Shown here: piece by piece, positions 22,081-32,796 of the stretch
Numbering within the stretch: position 1 is the stretch's first letter
Layout: each line of letters begins with the position of its first letter
Assembly: GCA_026027325.1 (NCBI GenBank)
Contig: JAMSLZ010000004.1
Span: 3,038,001 to 3,102,000, forward strand
Length of the DNA stretch: 64,000 nt
DNA from: Actinomucor elegans
Lineage: Eukaryota; Mucoromycota; Mucoromycetes; Mucorales; Mucoraceae
Direction of reading: 5' to 3'
The notes under the pieces: generated by a model
Told to the model about the DNA's origin: nothing
The model's input: only the letters and a program-made list of their open reading frames with translations
The model's database searches: none
Translations under genes and position numbers: made by a program

Positions 22081-24976
22081 GTATTTTATAAAAAAAAAGT
22101 GATAAAGCGAAAGAGAGAGATAACGTTATAACACGAGAAGATATGCAGCTAGAACATAAATAGACGATCACACTACTTGTCATACCGGTTAAACGCGCTC
22201 CGAACCAGGTTTAAAAGGCCTACATATATGAAACCCTGACAATTGCGAAGAAAAAAAGCTTACATAACAGGTCTGACAACAATTATTCAATAACTAAGTT
22301 CTTAATACATTAGGGTATATGAAAATCCTAACAATAGGTATGTCATATCTGTTATACTAAAGGGGCTTTCGCGTCGAACATAAAGTTTATTGACTTTATC
22401 TCGGGATTATAGCCGAATTTGTACGGTAAAAAAGCGCAGTGTTTTAAAATCTAAGTTTATGAGATAGAACAAGGCGATCATGAAGGGCTCGGTTTTTCAA
22501 TGCGTAGTTAAATATGTATGTATGCTTGAGATTATCAAATATATTCGTTTATTATACGCTATCAGTTATATTTAGACAATATTGAGTTACATTACACTGA
22601 CGATCAATGAATGTCGAAGCGATTATCAAGACGAGTATATCTCTTGCTTCAGTTTCTGAAATACAAACTTTTTTTTCTTTATTTTAGGATCATTCAACAC
22701 ACCTCCAATATATAAAGAATTCAATTTACAGTTAGGTCGAACTGCAGATAGGGCACGGGCTTTAAGTCTACTAGCATCCATTCTTTAAAAATCACATGGT
22801 TCAAATCCTCAAATCTACGATCAAACAAGTTAGTTTCCATGACAACAATAGCTGTAAGCTAACCATCATGAGCAGTAGTTAGTATATCTGACCTGCTTTT
22901 TTTTTACTATTTAAAAATCTGTACACTTTTTTGGTAGTACACACATGTCAAATCTGGTCACTTCTCAACAACAGTTGATATAGGCCACTAACGTACATAT
23001 GTTTGTAGGTAGTGCCTTTTAAAACATGATTCTCACAAGTACAGGGAAGCTTTTGATTTTCACTGCCATTGGTTTTAATTCAATAACTTTTGTTTTCTGC
23101 AATGAAGGGCACGACTACTATTATAAAACTAAACTTTTTGTCAACAACCATAGTAATAGCAGGCTCCGGTTCTCATTAGCAGAATTGTAAAATAACATTA
23201 GCATATACTTGTTTGATAAAATAATTTCATAAATTCTTGCATCTAATGTTCTCGTGTTTGTTATAAACTTTTTGCTAGAAAGAGTACACAGTCCTAAAAT
23301 GATCCTGCATATAATCTGAGATAATTAGTTCATATAAGACATATGCAAGTACATCTGCTTTTTGCGTTTTCATGGAAGATAAATAGATTTCTCTCAAATG
23401 ATACTACCTATTTTCAACATAACTGTTGGTTGATATATTATAACGAGCTCTCCTAGTGTATGAAATATAAGTGGAATTGATACAAAATCTCCCAAATATG
23501 TTGAGCCATAATTCTTTCTTTGGTAGATATTCTCTATTGAAATACACATCAACTTCTTCAAGACAGAAATTTTCACATATGTAGTCTTTGAACAATAAGA
23601 ACAGTATAAGCATTGTATGGCGCAAAAATCGTATACAAATGTATGGCTTGTATAGACTTTGTAAAAAAAAAAAGTGGTTGCAGCAAGTAATATATATTAT
23701 ATAAGGTGTGGTATTCATTGCTAGTTTTTAATTGCATAAAAAGCCTTTTCTATGTGATAAACAAGCTCCCGAATGTAGTGCTCCAATGACAGCAGCGGTA
23801 AAAATGTAAAATAAAAAGCAGATAAAGTCGATTTTAACTTGTTTATATTGTATTCAACTTAAAATTGATCACCCTTTCTAATTTGTGTTTATATCTGTTG
23901 AATTACGACTGATGGCTCTTTACTTGGTGTTTATACTGGACGTATATATAGAATATCTCTGTTTAAGGGCTGTATCTTTATATAAGATAATCAATAATGC
24001 TTTGGTACGTATGTATGTATGTACTTCAGCCAGGATGCACAGACTTTTTTTTTTATTTAATATGATAGACAATGAGTCTAAGTCTGTACCCATGGAGTTA
24101 ACGAGGATGATAACAGTCTATTCTATTACTATTTACTCGACAATAAATAGTTTTTACAGATTAATTTCCTTGATCTCTTCACAAATAAAGGCAACAATAA
24201 AGAAGTTGGTACAAGAATCAACAATTACAGTATATCTTGCCTAACCATACAAGTAAAACAATTGTTAAACGTTTGTTCGCAATGAATTAACACAATGGAT
24301 GCTAGGTTAGGCCGTTCACATCTTAAACTTTAAATAGATGCTTATTTTTCTAAAATACAATATATTAAGGATCATTTGCAAGCTACACAGTTCAAAGCGC
24401 AGATATGCGGCTTGAATATGATTAATCGATTTTGTTCATACTGATTCTTCGGTTATATATATTCTTCCTTTTTATGCCCAAAATATATAGTTAATTCTTG
24501 TTTACATTAAGTCATAGCTTATGTTTGTGGGAATACGCATTTGGTTAGCGTTTATATCGATCTTTCTTCCTTGATTAATGTTAGATATGACCAAGAATTT
24601 GTAATAGTAATGATATCTCATGCTTGAAATATAGATAGAGGGAGCTCAAGGAGAGGTATTTGTAATTACCGCTGACCAATGAAACTCAGATGAATGAACA
24701 TCGTAATTGATATACTTTTGTATTATTTTTTGATGGTTTAAATAATATTTTAAAGACACGTTTTATAATAAAGGTTTGCGTGTTGCCTTTCAAAGTGCAA
24801 TTAGTATTTTTATAATGGTTTTTGTTGGATGAAAAACTAAGTTTATTATTGTAAACAAAACAAAGCATATACCAACGTTTTATTAAAAAAAAATCCTTAA
24901 AAGGCAGCCGGATAACTCCCCCAGGCATCATTCTTTTTTTCCATATTTTTATTTTACATATATTGCCATATTGAAA
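22081..24976. other. 2.9-kb gene-poor region
   Basis: Only short AT-rich ORFs occur here, several of them starting at non-ATG codons. A B-box-like GGTTCAAATCC occurs near 22797, but no tRNA fold could be drawn. No repeats or gene fragments are recognised. Confidence 0.45.
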
Positions 24977-25426
24977 ATGGCAGATCGCACCAATGCTGGT
25001 ATTATTCAAGTTGGCGAAGAACGTTGGATTCCGGGATCCCAACGAGCTGATGGCTCCTATCGTAAAGAGCGTAAAGTGAGACCCGGTTTTGTTCCACTCG
25101 AAGATGTGAAGCGATATTCAAATGCTCGACTTGAATCAGCCAAACAGCCTTCCCATCCACCTGGCTATAAGCCGAAGCCCGAAATTCCTGGAGCAAAAAA
25201 GAAGGAAGTAGTCAAAGAAGCTAAGCCAGTGGTAAAGAAAGACCAAACTCCACCAGCTGTCGACCAAACCAAAGAAAAGAAAATTAAGGCATTGAATAAA
25301 AAGATTAGACAAATTGCTGATTTGGAACAAAAGTTAATCAAGGGCGAAACTTTGAATGAAGAGCAACACGAAAAGGTCAAGAAAGGAAAATCTTTACGAG
25401 AAGAGTTGGCCAAGTTATCGCTGTAA
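24977..25426 (+). CDS. PYM1: PYM, partner of Y14-Mago (exon junction complex disassembly factor)
   Basis: Single exon, 149 residues, starting at the ATG at 24977; a TTG two codons earlier is in frame but not credible. The N-terminal segment GERWIPGSQRADGSYRKERK then VRPGFVPLEDVKRY is the conserved Mago-Y14 binding region of PYM/WIBG. The middle is Lys/Pro-rich, and the C-terminal third is a charged coiled coil (KKIKALNKKIRQIADLEQKL) as in other PYM proteins, where it contacts the small ribosomal subunit. PYM removes exon junction complexes from translated mRNA, which fits this intron-rich genome. Length is normal for the family. Confidence 0.88.
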   Translation: MADRTNAGIIQVGEERWIPGSQRADGSYRKERKVRPGFVPLEDVKRYSNARLESAKQPSHPPGYKPKPEIPGAKKKEVVKEAKPVVKKDQTPPAVDQTKEKKIKALNKKIRQIADLEQKLIKGETLNEEQHEKVKKGKSLREELAKLSL

Positions 25427-26027
25427 TCTATTTGTAGGTATATTATACAGTCGAGAAAACGAGACTAAATGGACGATTTTATGTGGCCCTCATACTCTTT
25501 TTTGTTTTGTTACATGGATAATATCGTTATATCAAGCTTTGTTGTATAGAGGATATCGTTATTTCGAGTAGCAATATTTAAGAAATACGTTTTTTTTATT
25601 AGAATAAATGCTTCGTTATAGTGTTTGTTTGAAATATATAGATATGAAAGGCGCATTTACTCTGCTTCTACAAATGCCCATGCTCTATAACATCACATGG
25701 ATTATGTCCTATGTGCACTTTTTTTGTTCCAGAGATGTGTTTATTGCTATTATGTACATACTTTATTATGGATAACGAACCATATATGTAATGATAACAA
25801 CGATACATCTTCATCTTCTTTCAATACATTATTAAACTATCAATAATATAGTTTCTACAAGTTCAGTTAGCGATTTTGACATAATATATGTTGCAGATAC
25901 GATATCTTGATTTTGTTAAATGATTAAGCTAATTAAACCGACTGCAATACTATTTAGATAGATACAAATGGAGAGAATAAGCGATGAGCTTTATCCTAAA
26001 AAAAAAAAAGCTCTCTACGGTTCTAGT

Positions 26028-26092
26028 GGATGCAGTAGGTCTTCTGATCAGGGTCTACGAAGAGATCTATTAACGATATCTAGTTTGAATGA
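26028..26092 (+). repeat. Dispersed palindromic repeat, copy C1 (partial)
   Basis: Starts GGATGCAGTA like copy C2 127 nt downstream, then CGAAGAGATCTATTAACGAT with ATCTAG after it. The middle of the unit is missing or diverged. Confidence 0.4.
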
Positions 26093-26154
26093 AAGATGTA
26101 CTATTCATCATCTGTTGTTAATGTACGATGATCCAATACAACAAAGGTTCTTAT

Positions 26155-26290
26155 GGATGCAGTAATTGGTTCTGCACAAGTATGTGCCAGTAACCCGGGC
26201 AGATCAACCGAGAGATCTATACATCATTAGATCTGGTTCGCTCAAAATGCAAGTATCTTATTGTCAATCAATAATGCATAGTATATGTAA
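26155..26290 (+). repeat. Dispersed palindromic repeat, copy C2 (long)
   Basis: Aligns with the copy at 41.75 kb over about 140 nt: shared TTCTGCACAAGT, then GAGAGATCTA...TAGATCT, then GTA..TTA.TG.CAAT and GCATA.TATAT.TA. This is the best evidence that the family is a unit longer than its palindromic core. Confidence 0.55.
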
Positions 26291-27589
26291 TGGGTTTCTG
26301 TCAATTAATGCTTCCAAAGATACAGTGCTCTTTTTTTCTGGACATGTACTTGTTATCAAATGGGATATAAAACAAGTATCGGTCAAACTTGAGACACAGT
26401 ACAATAGTTTTCCCATATAGCTGAACTTGTAATAGTTTTAGAGGCTGGACACTGAAAAAGTATAATGGTGTCTGTTTTTTTCTATCCCTCAGGCATTCAA
26501 TTATGCATATTGAATACCAAAAAAAATGGGCCCAAAATAACCATATCTCAGAAAGAAAAATCAAAACATGATTAAACAAGGATCAATCCTTTAATTTGAA
26601 GATATATCAAATACTTTTGAAATTACTCTGCGTGCCACTTGATTATACATAAAGCTAGTTAATATATTTATGTGTCGAGGTTCAAGCTGTAGCCTATTGC
26701 ACAAGCTTAGCTCTATTCAACAAACTCCGACATCCAATATAGATCGAACCTATCTTACAGTAGTGGTCGTGATATATCTTCATGCTATTTTCTAACGATA
26801 TTAAAGACACTTTCGAGAAATGGCTTATAGCGCAAATATGTTATATGAGCTATAAAATATTTGTTTCTATTTTTGTGTGTTTTTCACATTAGAGACATTG
26901 AATTATTCATAAAAAAAAAGAGTACATACAATATCTTTTATAGCTTTTCAGCAAACATCGAATAATTTGAAAATTGTGTTACATTTTGTATTAAAAGGTT
27001 GACTTGTATTGTAATTAATTTATGTGATATTAATTGTCAGTAACTGGTTGATACTTATAAACACGTATTTCTTTAGGTGTAAGAATTAATCTTCATTTAT
27101 AAAAGTGCATCGAAGCTCAGAGAGGTTTATACATCCTTACAGGATGGTTCGGTAAACTATAATTTCATTAAAAGAAGTAAAAAAAAAAACCTACAAGGAG
27201 TATCTGCAATAAAGAGAATCTAGGCCTAGAGTTAAAACAATATATATCAAGGCTAGGTTATTATACGCTGGAGTTGAGGTTGAGCGATTTAAGCTATTAA
27301 TAGCTTTCTTCTTCCTCTTTAAAGGATGTCCTTGTTCGCAATCTTTCTCTTCTAGCATGTATAACATTGATTTGACCTTAATGATGTATATTCATCTAAA
27401 AAGGATTTGTTCTATCCTGTTGACTCTTGTGAAGTCCTTCATAATATGAAAGATACAATCCAAAATAACTTATTATAGAAATATCGGAGAATCAAAAGAT
27501 ACTTCTTCATCTAATTCGTTGGGAGCTTTGTATTCCTTTCTTTTTGTTCCTATAAAAAAAACAACTACCATCATCTCTTATATATAACC

Positions 27590-28089
27590 ATGTCCTTGAA
27601 CGTTTCCGATCCCGCTCTTGTCGAAGTCTATGAAGATGTGAGAGATGACAAGACCGAGACCAACTGGGCATTTTTCGATTTTGCAGATGGTAAGCCAGAC
27701 CGTCTTCGAGTTGCAGGTTCAGGTAGTGGAGGACTTGCCGAGTTTGTGAGTCAGTTGAAACCCGAAGTCGCTGGTTGGGGCTATCTTCGTATGAACATGA
27801 GTAATGACGAGTAAGTGAGGGTAGACGATGGAGTAGGCAGTATACTGATGATACAGTTAGATATTCTCAACGTGTAAAATTTGTATTGGTGCCTTGGTGT
27901 GGTGATAGCGTTGGTGTTATGCGCAAGGCTAAGCTGTCTATTCAAATCTCGGAAGTCAAGAACATCCTTCGTAGTTTCCATATTGAAGTGCCTGCATCTC
28001 ACGCTCAAGATTTGACTGAAAATGAGATCATGACTAGACTTAGACGTGCTGGTGGTGCGAACTATGATAGACAATCAAGTAACTATTAG
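27590..28089 (+). CDS. Coactosin-like actin-binding protein (ADF-H domain)
   Basis: Two exons (27590-27810 and 27861-28089) make 149 residues, nearly all one ADF-homology domain. The start MSLNVSDPALVEVYEDVRDD and the core GSGSGGLAEFVSQLKPEVAG and RVKFVLVPWCGDSVGVMRKA are typical of coactosin. It binds F-actin rather than severing it, in the cytoplasm. The acceptor choice (TTAG at 27857-27860) is fixed by phase: it gives DEYSQRVKF. It ends only 134 nt before the acceptor-like region of the 2H-type ORF on the same strand, which lacks its own ATG. Confidence 0.88.
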
Positions 28090-28120
28090 AGTATATACAT
28101 ACAAAGCATTTGTTTTTTAA

Positions 28121-28786
28121 TCATATAATAAACGCAATCAAAAAGGCCCTTTAAACAGCACCATTGAACTGATCCTATATCTTGAGCCTTGTTTTGAGTT
28201 TAAACAACACGTAGAACAATTTTTGGATCAGTGTAGATCAAAGTTTGGATCAACTACCGCAAACAAGTACGGATGTCACGTTACGATGGTTGGTTTCTTT
28301 ACGGTTGCTAATATTCACGAGCAAACTGCCATTCAACAATACATTGATCAAGCATTATGTGAATTCCAATTACCAACATTGACATTATCCCCTCAAGTCG
28401 ACTGCAAAAGTGTTCTGGTATATGACAGTAACAATTGCCCAGTACATTTATTACTGCCTGTAACGGTACCCAAGAAATACCTCGAAGCTATGACAACCCT
28501 TGCTGAACGATGCCAGCACGTTGTGAAATTGAGACTCAAAAAAATCAACCACATCAGCCTAGCGTACTGGGATGAACCTGAGGCCACAAACGAACAGCAG
28601 CAGCATTGGGAAGAGCTTACAAACAAGAATCTGTTTCAGCAAATACAAAACGAAGCAGATGACTACTTTGCGTCTGTTAAGAAGCCTCAATCTTGGGATA
28701 TTGTACTGTATAAAAGGGTAACAAAGGGAAGTCGAGTAGACGAAACACATCTGTTTGAAGAAATAAGTCGATGGACTAGTACTTAG
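28121..28786 (+). CDS. 2H-phosphoesterase-like ORF without an ATG start
   Basis: Open from 28121 to the TAG at 28786. The protein reads NSTIELILYLEPCFEFKQHV, then the first H-x-T motif (YGCHVTMVGFF), a long middle section and the second H-x-S motif (NHISLAYW). This is the two-histidine layout of 2H phosphoesterases, which act on cyclic phosphates or RNA ends. No ATG exists in frame before the first motif; the first is at 28286, inside it. The 54 nt between the coactosin stop and the open frame have no ATG in any frame. Options are an upstream exon overlapping the coactosin gene, a non-AUG start, or a truncated copy. The stop codon overlaps that of the ARMC7 gene on the other strand. Confidence 0.6.
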   Translation, partial: SYNKRNQKGPLNSTIELILYLEPCFEFKQHVEQFLDQCRSKFGSTTANKYGCHVTMVGFFTVANIHEQTAIQQYIDQALCEFQLPTLTLSPQVDCKSVLVYDSNNCPVHLLLPVTVPKKYLEAMTTLAERCQHVVKLRLKKINHISLAYWDEPEATNEQQQHWEELTNKNLFQQIQNEADDYFASVKKPQSWDIVLYKRVTKGSRVDETHLFEEISRWTST

Positions 28787-29558
28787 TTGGAGTAATGATA
28801 ATAATCGACAAGAAATAAAGCTGCCATTGTACTGGCCTGTGTTTGTTGGGTATTTGCTTTGATTTCCTTGAGATACTCTTGTAATTCAGGTGTCAAAATG
28901 ACTAAAACAAAAGCTTCTAAATCAAGGTATTCGACTATACAAGCGCGTCTACAAAACTTACTTGTGTAATTGTCTGCAGTTATAAGTTGCATAAGTGTAG
29001 TCATTGCGTTTAGCTTTGTATTGACAGTACTTGTTTTATCCAAGCAATTTACAATATTGTGTCTATACAGTGGTTGAGACATGATATGTTCATGGTGACG
29101 AGGCTCTAATAGTAAATTATTAGCTTTTTGTTATTTTCAAAAAGAGACAGTCAACGCTATTACCTAGGCAAATATTTGCTAAACCACCCATTCCAAATTC
29201 TTGCAAAAGTGGATCCTTATCTATCAACGCGTCTGAATTACGAGTGAGTGCATGTTGAACAGTGACACTCGTTCAAGTACTCACCTAGAAAAAGATCAAC
29301 CACCTTTAGCTCCCAAAGTGAATCGTAATTGATTGGATCGTAAGCAAAATTAGCCAAATGGGAAAGCACTTGGTGTTTTGCTTCTATTTTGCAAAGTGTT
29401 TGAGTAATATGCCAAATAAAAGTCAAGTTCGATTAAGGTATTGCAATACCTTGATTGTCTATTGATTTGTATTCTTGAACTAGCTGATTAAGATAGTAAG
29501 CTCTATCTGTACCGTTTCTACCATGTCTGCGCTCGATATAGCCTTTGCTTTGGAACAT
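28783..29558 (-). CDS. ARMC7: ARMC7-like armadillo-repeat protein
   Basis: Five minus-strand exons (29558-29450, 29383-29285, 29232-29164, 29105-28962, 28916-28783) give 184 residues, the normal size for ARMC7. The core reads AKHQVLSHLANFAYDPINYD then SLWELKVVDLFL, and later FGMGGLANICL, both conserved ARMC7 repeats. The rest is alpha-helical with a final AALFLVDYY helix. In animals ARMC7 is associated with the spliceosome (late-stage remodelling); that role is carried over by homology only. The start ATG gives MFQSKGYIERRHGRNG, and Arg-rich starts also occur in relatives. It is convergent with the 2H-type ORF, sharing 4 nt at the stop codons. Confidence 0.82.
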
Positions 29559-29969
29559 TAATCAAACAAGTGAAATGAAAATTATGGAATGTAAAAATAC
29601 GCAAAAAAAAATCCATTTGACGGAAGGAGGATTATCAGTTTGAAATATAACCCTGCCAATGAAAATAAGCCGTTTAAACGTTTAGTTTATATATGTATAT
29701 CTGGGCACTAATGATTTTATACATCCATGATGAGCCAGGCGATACACCTGATTTCAGTATATCTGAAGACAATGTCTCTGGCCAGCAAGGGCAGAAACAG
29801 TATGAATGTGTTTTCCTACTTTTTAAAAAACAAATCTTTTTATTATTTAAATGTTGCAAAACTATGCATAGTAGAAAGCAAATTACCAAAAATATAACTT
29901 TAATTACTGCGTACTCAAGACATCAAACAAAAAGCGTGGTTTTTCCAAGGTCTTCAATTCTTTAACTGA

Positions 29970-32130
29970 TGCTTCTCCATTAACTCACATTCTTAATGAT
30001 CAAAACTGATCATGCACATCTCTCCCTAAGTTTGATATTGAAAAACAAGTTGTTAATCATTCAACTGGTCAAACAATAAGTTTGTGTATGATCAAACCTT
30101 CTAATCATATAAAATTACTTTTTGGGAATTAAGCTAAGGCCAACAAGTTACGTTGCCTTTCTGATCGTACCAAAAATGCTAGACTTGGATTGAATCAAAG
30201 AGAAAAATGGATCAAGCATTCTGGCTTTCGTTACTCCATGTTGTGAGCTTTTATTAACCACCTTGATCAAGCTTTGTATACATGCGGCATAGTTCAATAT
30301 CGTTACAACAGCAATATATGCGTTATCTCAAAATTTTCCCTTGAAGATGGAATTATAAAATCTGAATGTTATAGAGCGTTAGTATTTCCTGGGTATCCTG
30401 TGATCATCATTGTCGAAAATCCTTGTAAAGCCTTTGCAATCAATAACTTACGCTTATTCGCTACAATTATACCGTTACTATAAGACCAGGAAAGAAATTT
30501 TTGTAGCGATTATTATGGTAATCATATTAGTGAATACCAAACTCACCTAATGACAGAGAAACATTCTATGTTAGTTAGTAAACCATTAAAATAAGGAAAT
30601 GTATCTTAGGTGATACTCGAGGTATTCAAAAGGCAGTAAAAGTCTAGTTAATTCCAATTATCTTGTGGCCCAATAATACCAGCAGAGTTAACAGCAAAAA
30701 ATAGAACCCTTACAATTTCTTGATGAATATTTTGCTATTACTCGCTTACTCCAAATGCAAGATGATGGTATATTATTGCAAAATCGTGGTCATGAGAGGA
30801 AGGACAGGTCTCCAGTCATGAATCAGCGTGGATTTAGATTGACAGGTGCTGAAATTAGATAGTCTTGACTTAACAACAGATATACTTATCGAAGCTCTCT
30901 ACATTATATCTTGCTTGGAATTGCAAAATATACACTGGATATTTCTTTTGGTAACTTTTTTTTTTGTAAATAAGAGTCTATCTCAATTACAAGTCCAAAG
31001 TGTATCATCACAATTTATACAGTAGTTTGCGATTCTGTAAGAGATTCTTGGGTAAGTGCCTCAAAATCGTCACACAGGAATTACCAACAATAGTAATCTT
31101 GCGAATTTGCATACGAGAATTTCAACAATTTCAAGTTTTCTGTCAAGCCTACTCTATCCCATCTGTACAATTTTCAAAAGTTGTTTGCTGTTTTTGATTG
31201 TTTGAGTCACATCACATTGGTTTTATGTATGGGAATAATCTCCAGCAATGCTTGCAAGTTTTCCACATCGCTACCAACTTAGTCAACTCATACCGCTCTT
31301 GCTGGCAATACGTAGTTTACATAGACCTATGTATTTACTACCTACAGCCACATATCTAGATCACTTGTGAGCAGATTGAAAACCCATCTCTTGATCCATA
31401 TTAAAAAATATATAACTCGTTTTACATTAACAGCACATACATGAGCTGAAAGAGACAATCAATTCAACAAGGAAACTCATTGAGCTGTCAAACTGGCTAA
31501 CAGGCACGAAAAAAACCGCGATACATGCAAACAGTTTTTGAGAAAAGCTGATGTTTAAGCAAATTACTCGTGGTGACACATGGAATAATGGCAAATGTGT
31601 AGCAAATTTTGGAGTCGCTAGTTTTGCTGCAAATATCAATTCGAAAGCATCTCCTAGACGTAGATGGTGAATTTTCTGATAACAATAATGGTGCCTTGAG
31701 AAAACTCAGGGTCGGTTCAACTATACTATTTTATTGAACTATTGCTACCCTTGGTACTATTACTGATATGTTTAATGATCGTCAGTTTATTCTTGTAAAT
31801 ATTTATAAATTTGTCCCAGAACCTGAATATGAATCCGCCTTGGCAATGCATTATTAACGTCTATTAACCTTTAATTTAGCTCTATGATGTCCAGACAGTA
31901 ATTTTATTACTCGTCATGCTTCAGGAAAACACTTTGGGCTGATTGATGGTAGTCACCGTTTTGAAGATGTTTTTGACATGTATTAGCCAATTAAATTCAA
32001 CAATACTAATTATATGACATTCAACAAAAGTAAATTTGGCTCTTTTTGGTGGTTAATGAATACAACAGCGGGCTATTAAACAATGCGTCTTCCTAATGAC
32101 TATATCAGTCTTAGCTTTTGCGCATAGCCT
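29970..32130 (+). pseudogene. Decayed mobile-element gene, possibly Fanzor/TnpB-like
   Basis: About 30 in-frame stops and frameshifts break long protein-like runs. One frame (29,970-30,480) reads NHIKLLFGN, then KLRCLSDRTKNARLGLNQRE and KWIKHSGFRYSML, then LVFPGYPVIII. Near 31,490-31,670 there is WLTGTKKTAIHANSF, then CVANFGVASFAANINSKASP. Another frame (31,670-32,130) gives LVNIYKFVPEPEYESALAMH and KFGSFWWLMNTTAG. The PGY block and the FG.ASF...K.SP block recall RuvC-I and a later block of TnpB-like nucleases, but the acidic residues are not preserved and no CxxC ribbon is found. Read as a dead gene; the family call is tentative. Confidence 0.35.
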
Positions 32131-32621
32131 TTTACAGTTTCTATTTTTATTTTTATTTTATTATCATTAAATGTTCTAATATTATTATCAAATATCGTTC
32201 GTGTCAGCTCTATACGTGTTTGGGTTAGCAGAATAGGAATTAGGCACGAATTGGTTCCATTGTGTAGTCGTTTATTTTTTTTTTCGTAAAGTTTTTATTA
32301 AACTTTTAGAAGTCGCATATCGCGGAGAGGTGAAGCTTGAATATGTATACATATTAACAAGGAGATGGGGATAATAGAATACTGTAACTAATGGACTACA
32401 AGTGACATTTGCTTAATCTGAATTGTGTAGTATTGGCACTTGTTATTCAATCTTTGTTACGATCATATCAGTTGAAAATGGCTGTAGTCGTTTATTGAAT
32501 TGAAATCATTTGAAGTTTAGTTGCAGCATTTTGCCAGGTTTACTTTGATTGGATGGCTGAAATGTAATAGTCTTTACAATTCAATCTCTCGTTGCTTTTA
32601 TTCGCTACAGTCTATGTAAAC

Positions 32622-32622
<1 letters not shown>

Positions 32623-32653
<31 letters not shown>
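32623..32653. promoter_or_regulatory. A31 tract upstream of the PPR gene
   Basis: 31 uninterrupted A ending 143 bp before the ATG at 32797. Possible nucleosome-depleted promoter element. Confidence 0.45.
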
Positions 32654-32655
<2 letters not shown>

Positions 32656-32796
32656 TTGTGTGTAAAAATTGGGATTCTTATACTTGGCGCGTATTTATTT
32701 ATCTCGAAAAAAGCAGTCTTGTTCTATTGAGGGTAGTGGAGCTTTTGTCCTTTTAGGTACTCGACCTATCTGTCAAACATATAAAACCACCTCATA

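Larger units (their letters stand above)
25427..27589. other. 2.2-kb gene-poor region with two repeat copies
   Basis: Contains two neighbouring copies of the dispersed repeat (26028-26092 and 26155-26290), in direct orientation and both starting with GGATGCAGTA. Otherwise AT-rich with no supported gene. It ends in the promoter of the coactosin gene. Confidence 0.5.
29559..32796. other. 3.2-kb region dominated by a decayed mobile element
   Basis: Besides the element (listed separately) it contains an A31 run at 32623-32653 close to the PPR start. A 90-codon ORF at 29693 (acidic then Lys/Phe-rich) is unassigned. Confidence 0.5.

Noticed and set aside
22740..22825. B-box-like GGTTCAAATCC suggesting a tRNA gene
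   Set aside because: No T-stem, acceptor stem or A box could be paired around it.
23885..24244. 119-codon ORF
   Set aside because: Begins at GTG, hydrophobic low-information sequence, no supporting context.
26740..26830. GGTTCGATC on the minus strand suggesting a tRNA
   Set aside because: No A box or cloverleaf upstream.
29970..32130. In-frame stops as evidence of RIP-type C-to-T mutation
   Set aside because: Every stop codon is one C-to-T step from a Gln or Arg codon, so the pattern carries no information without aligned intact copies.
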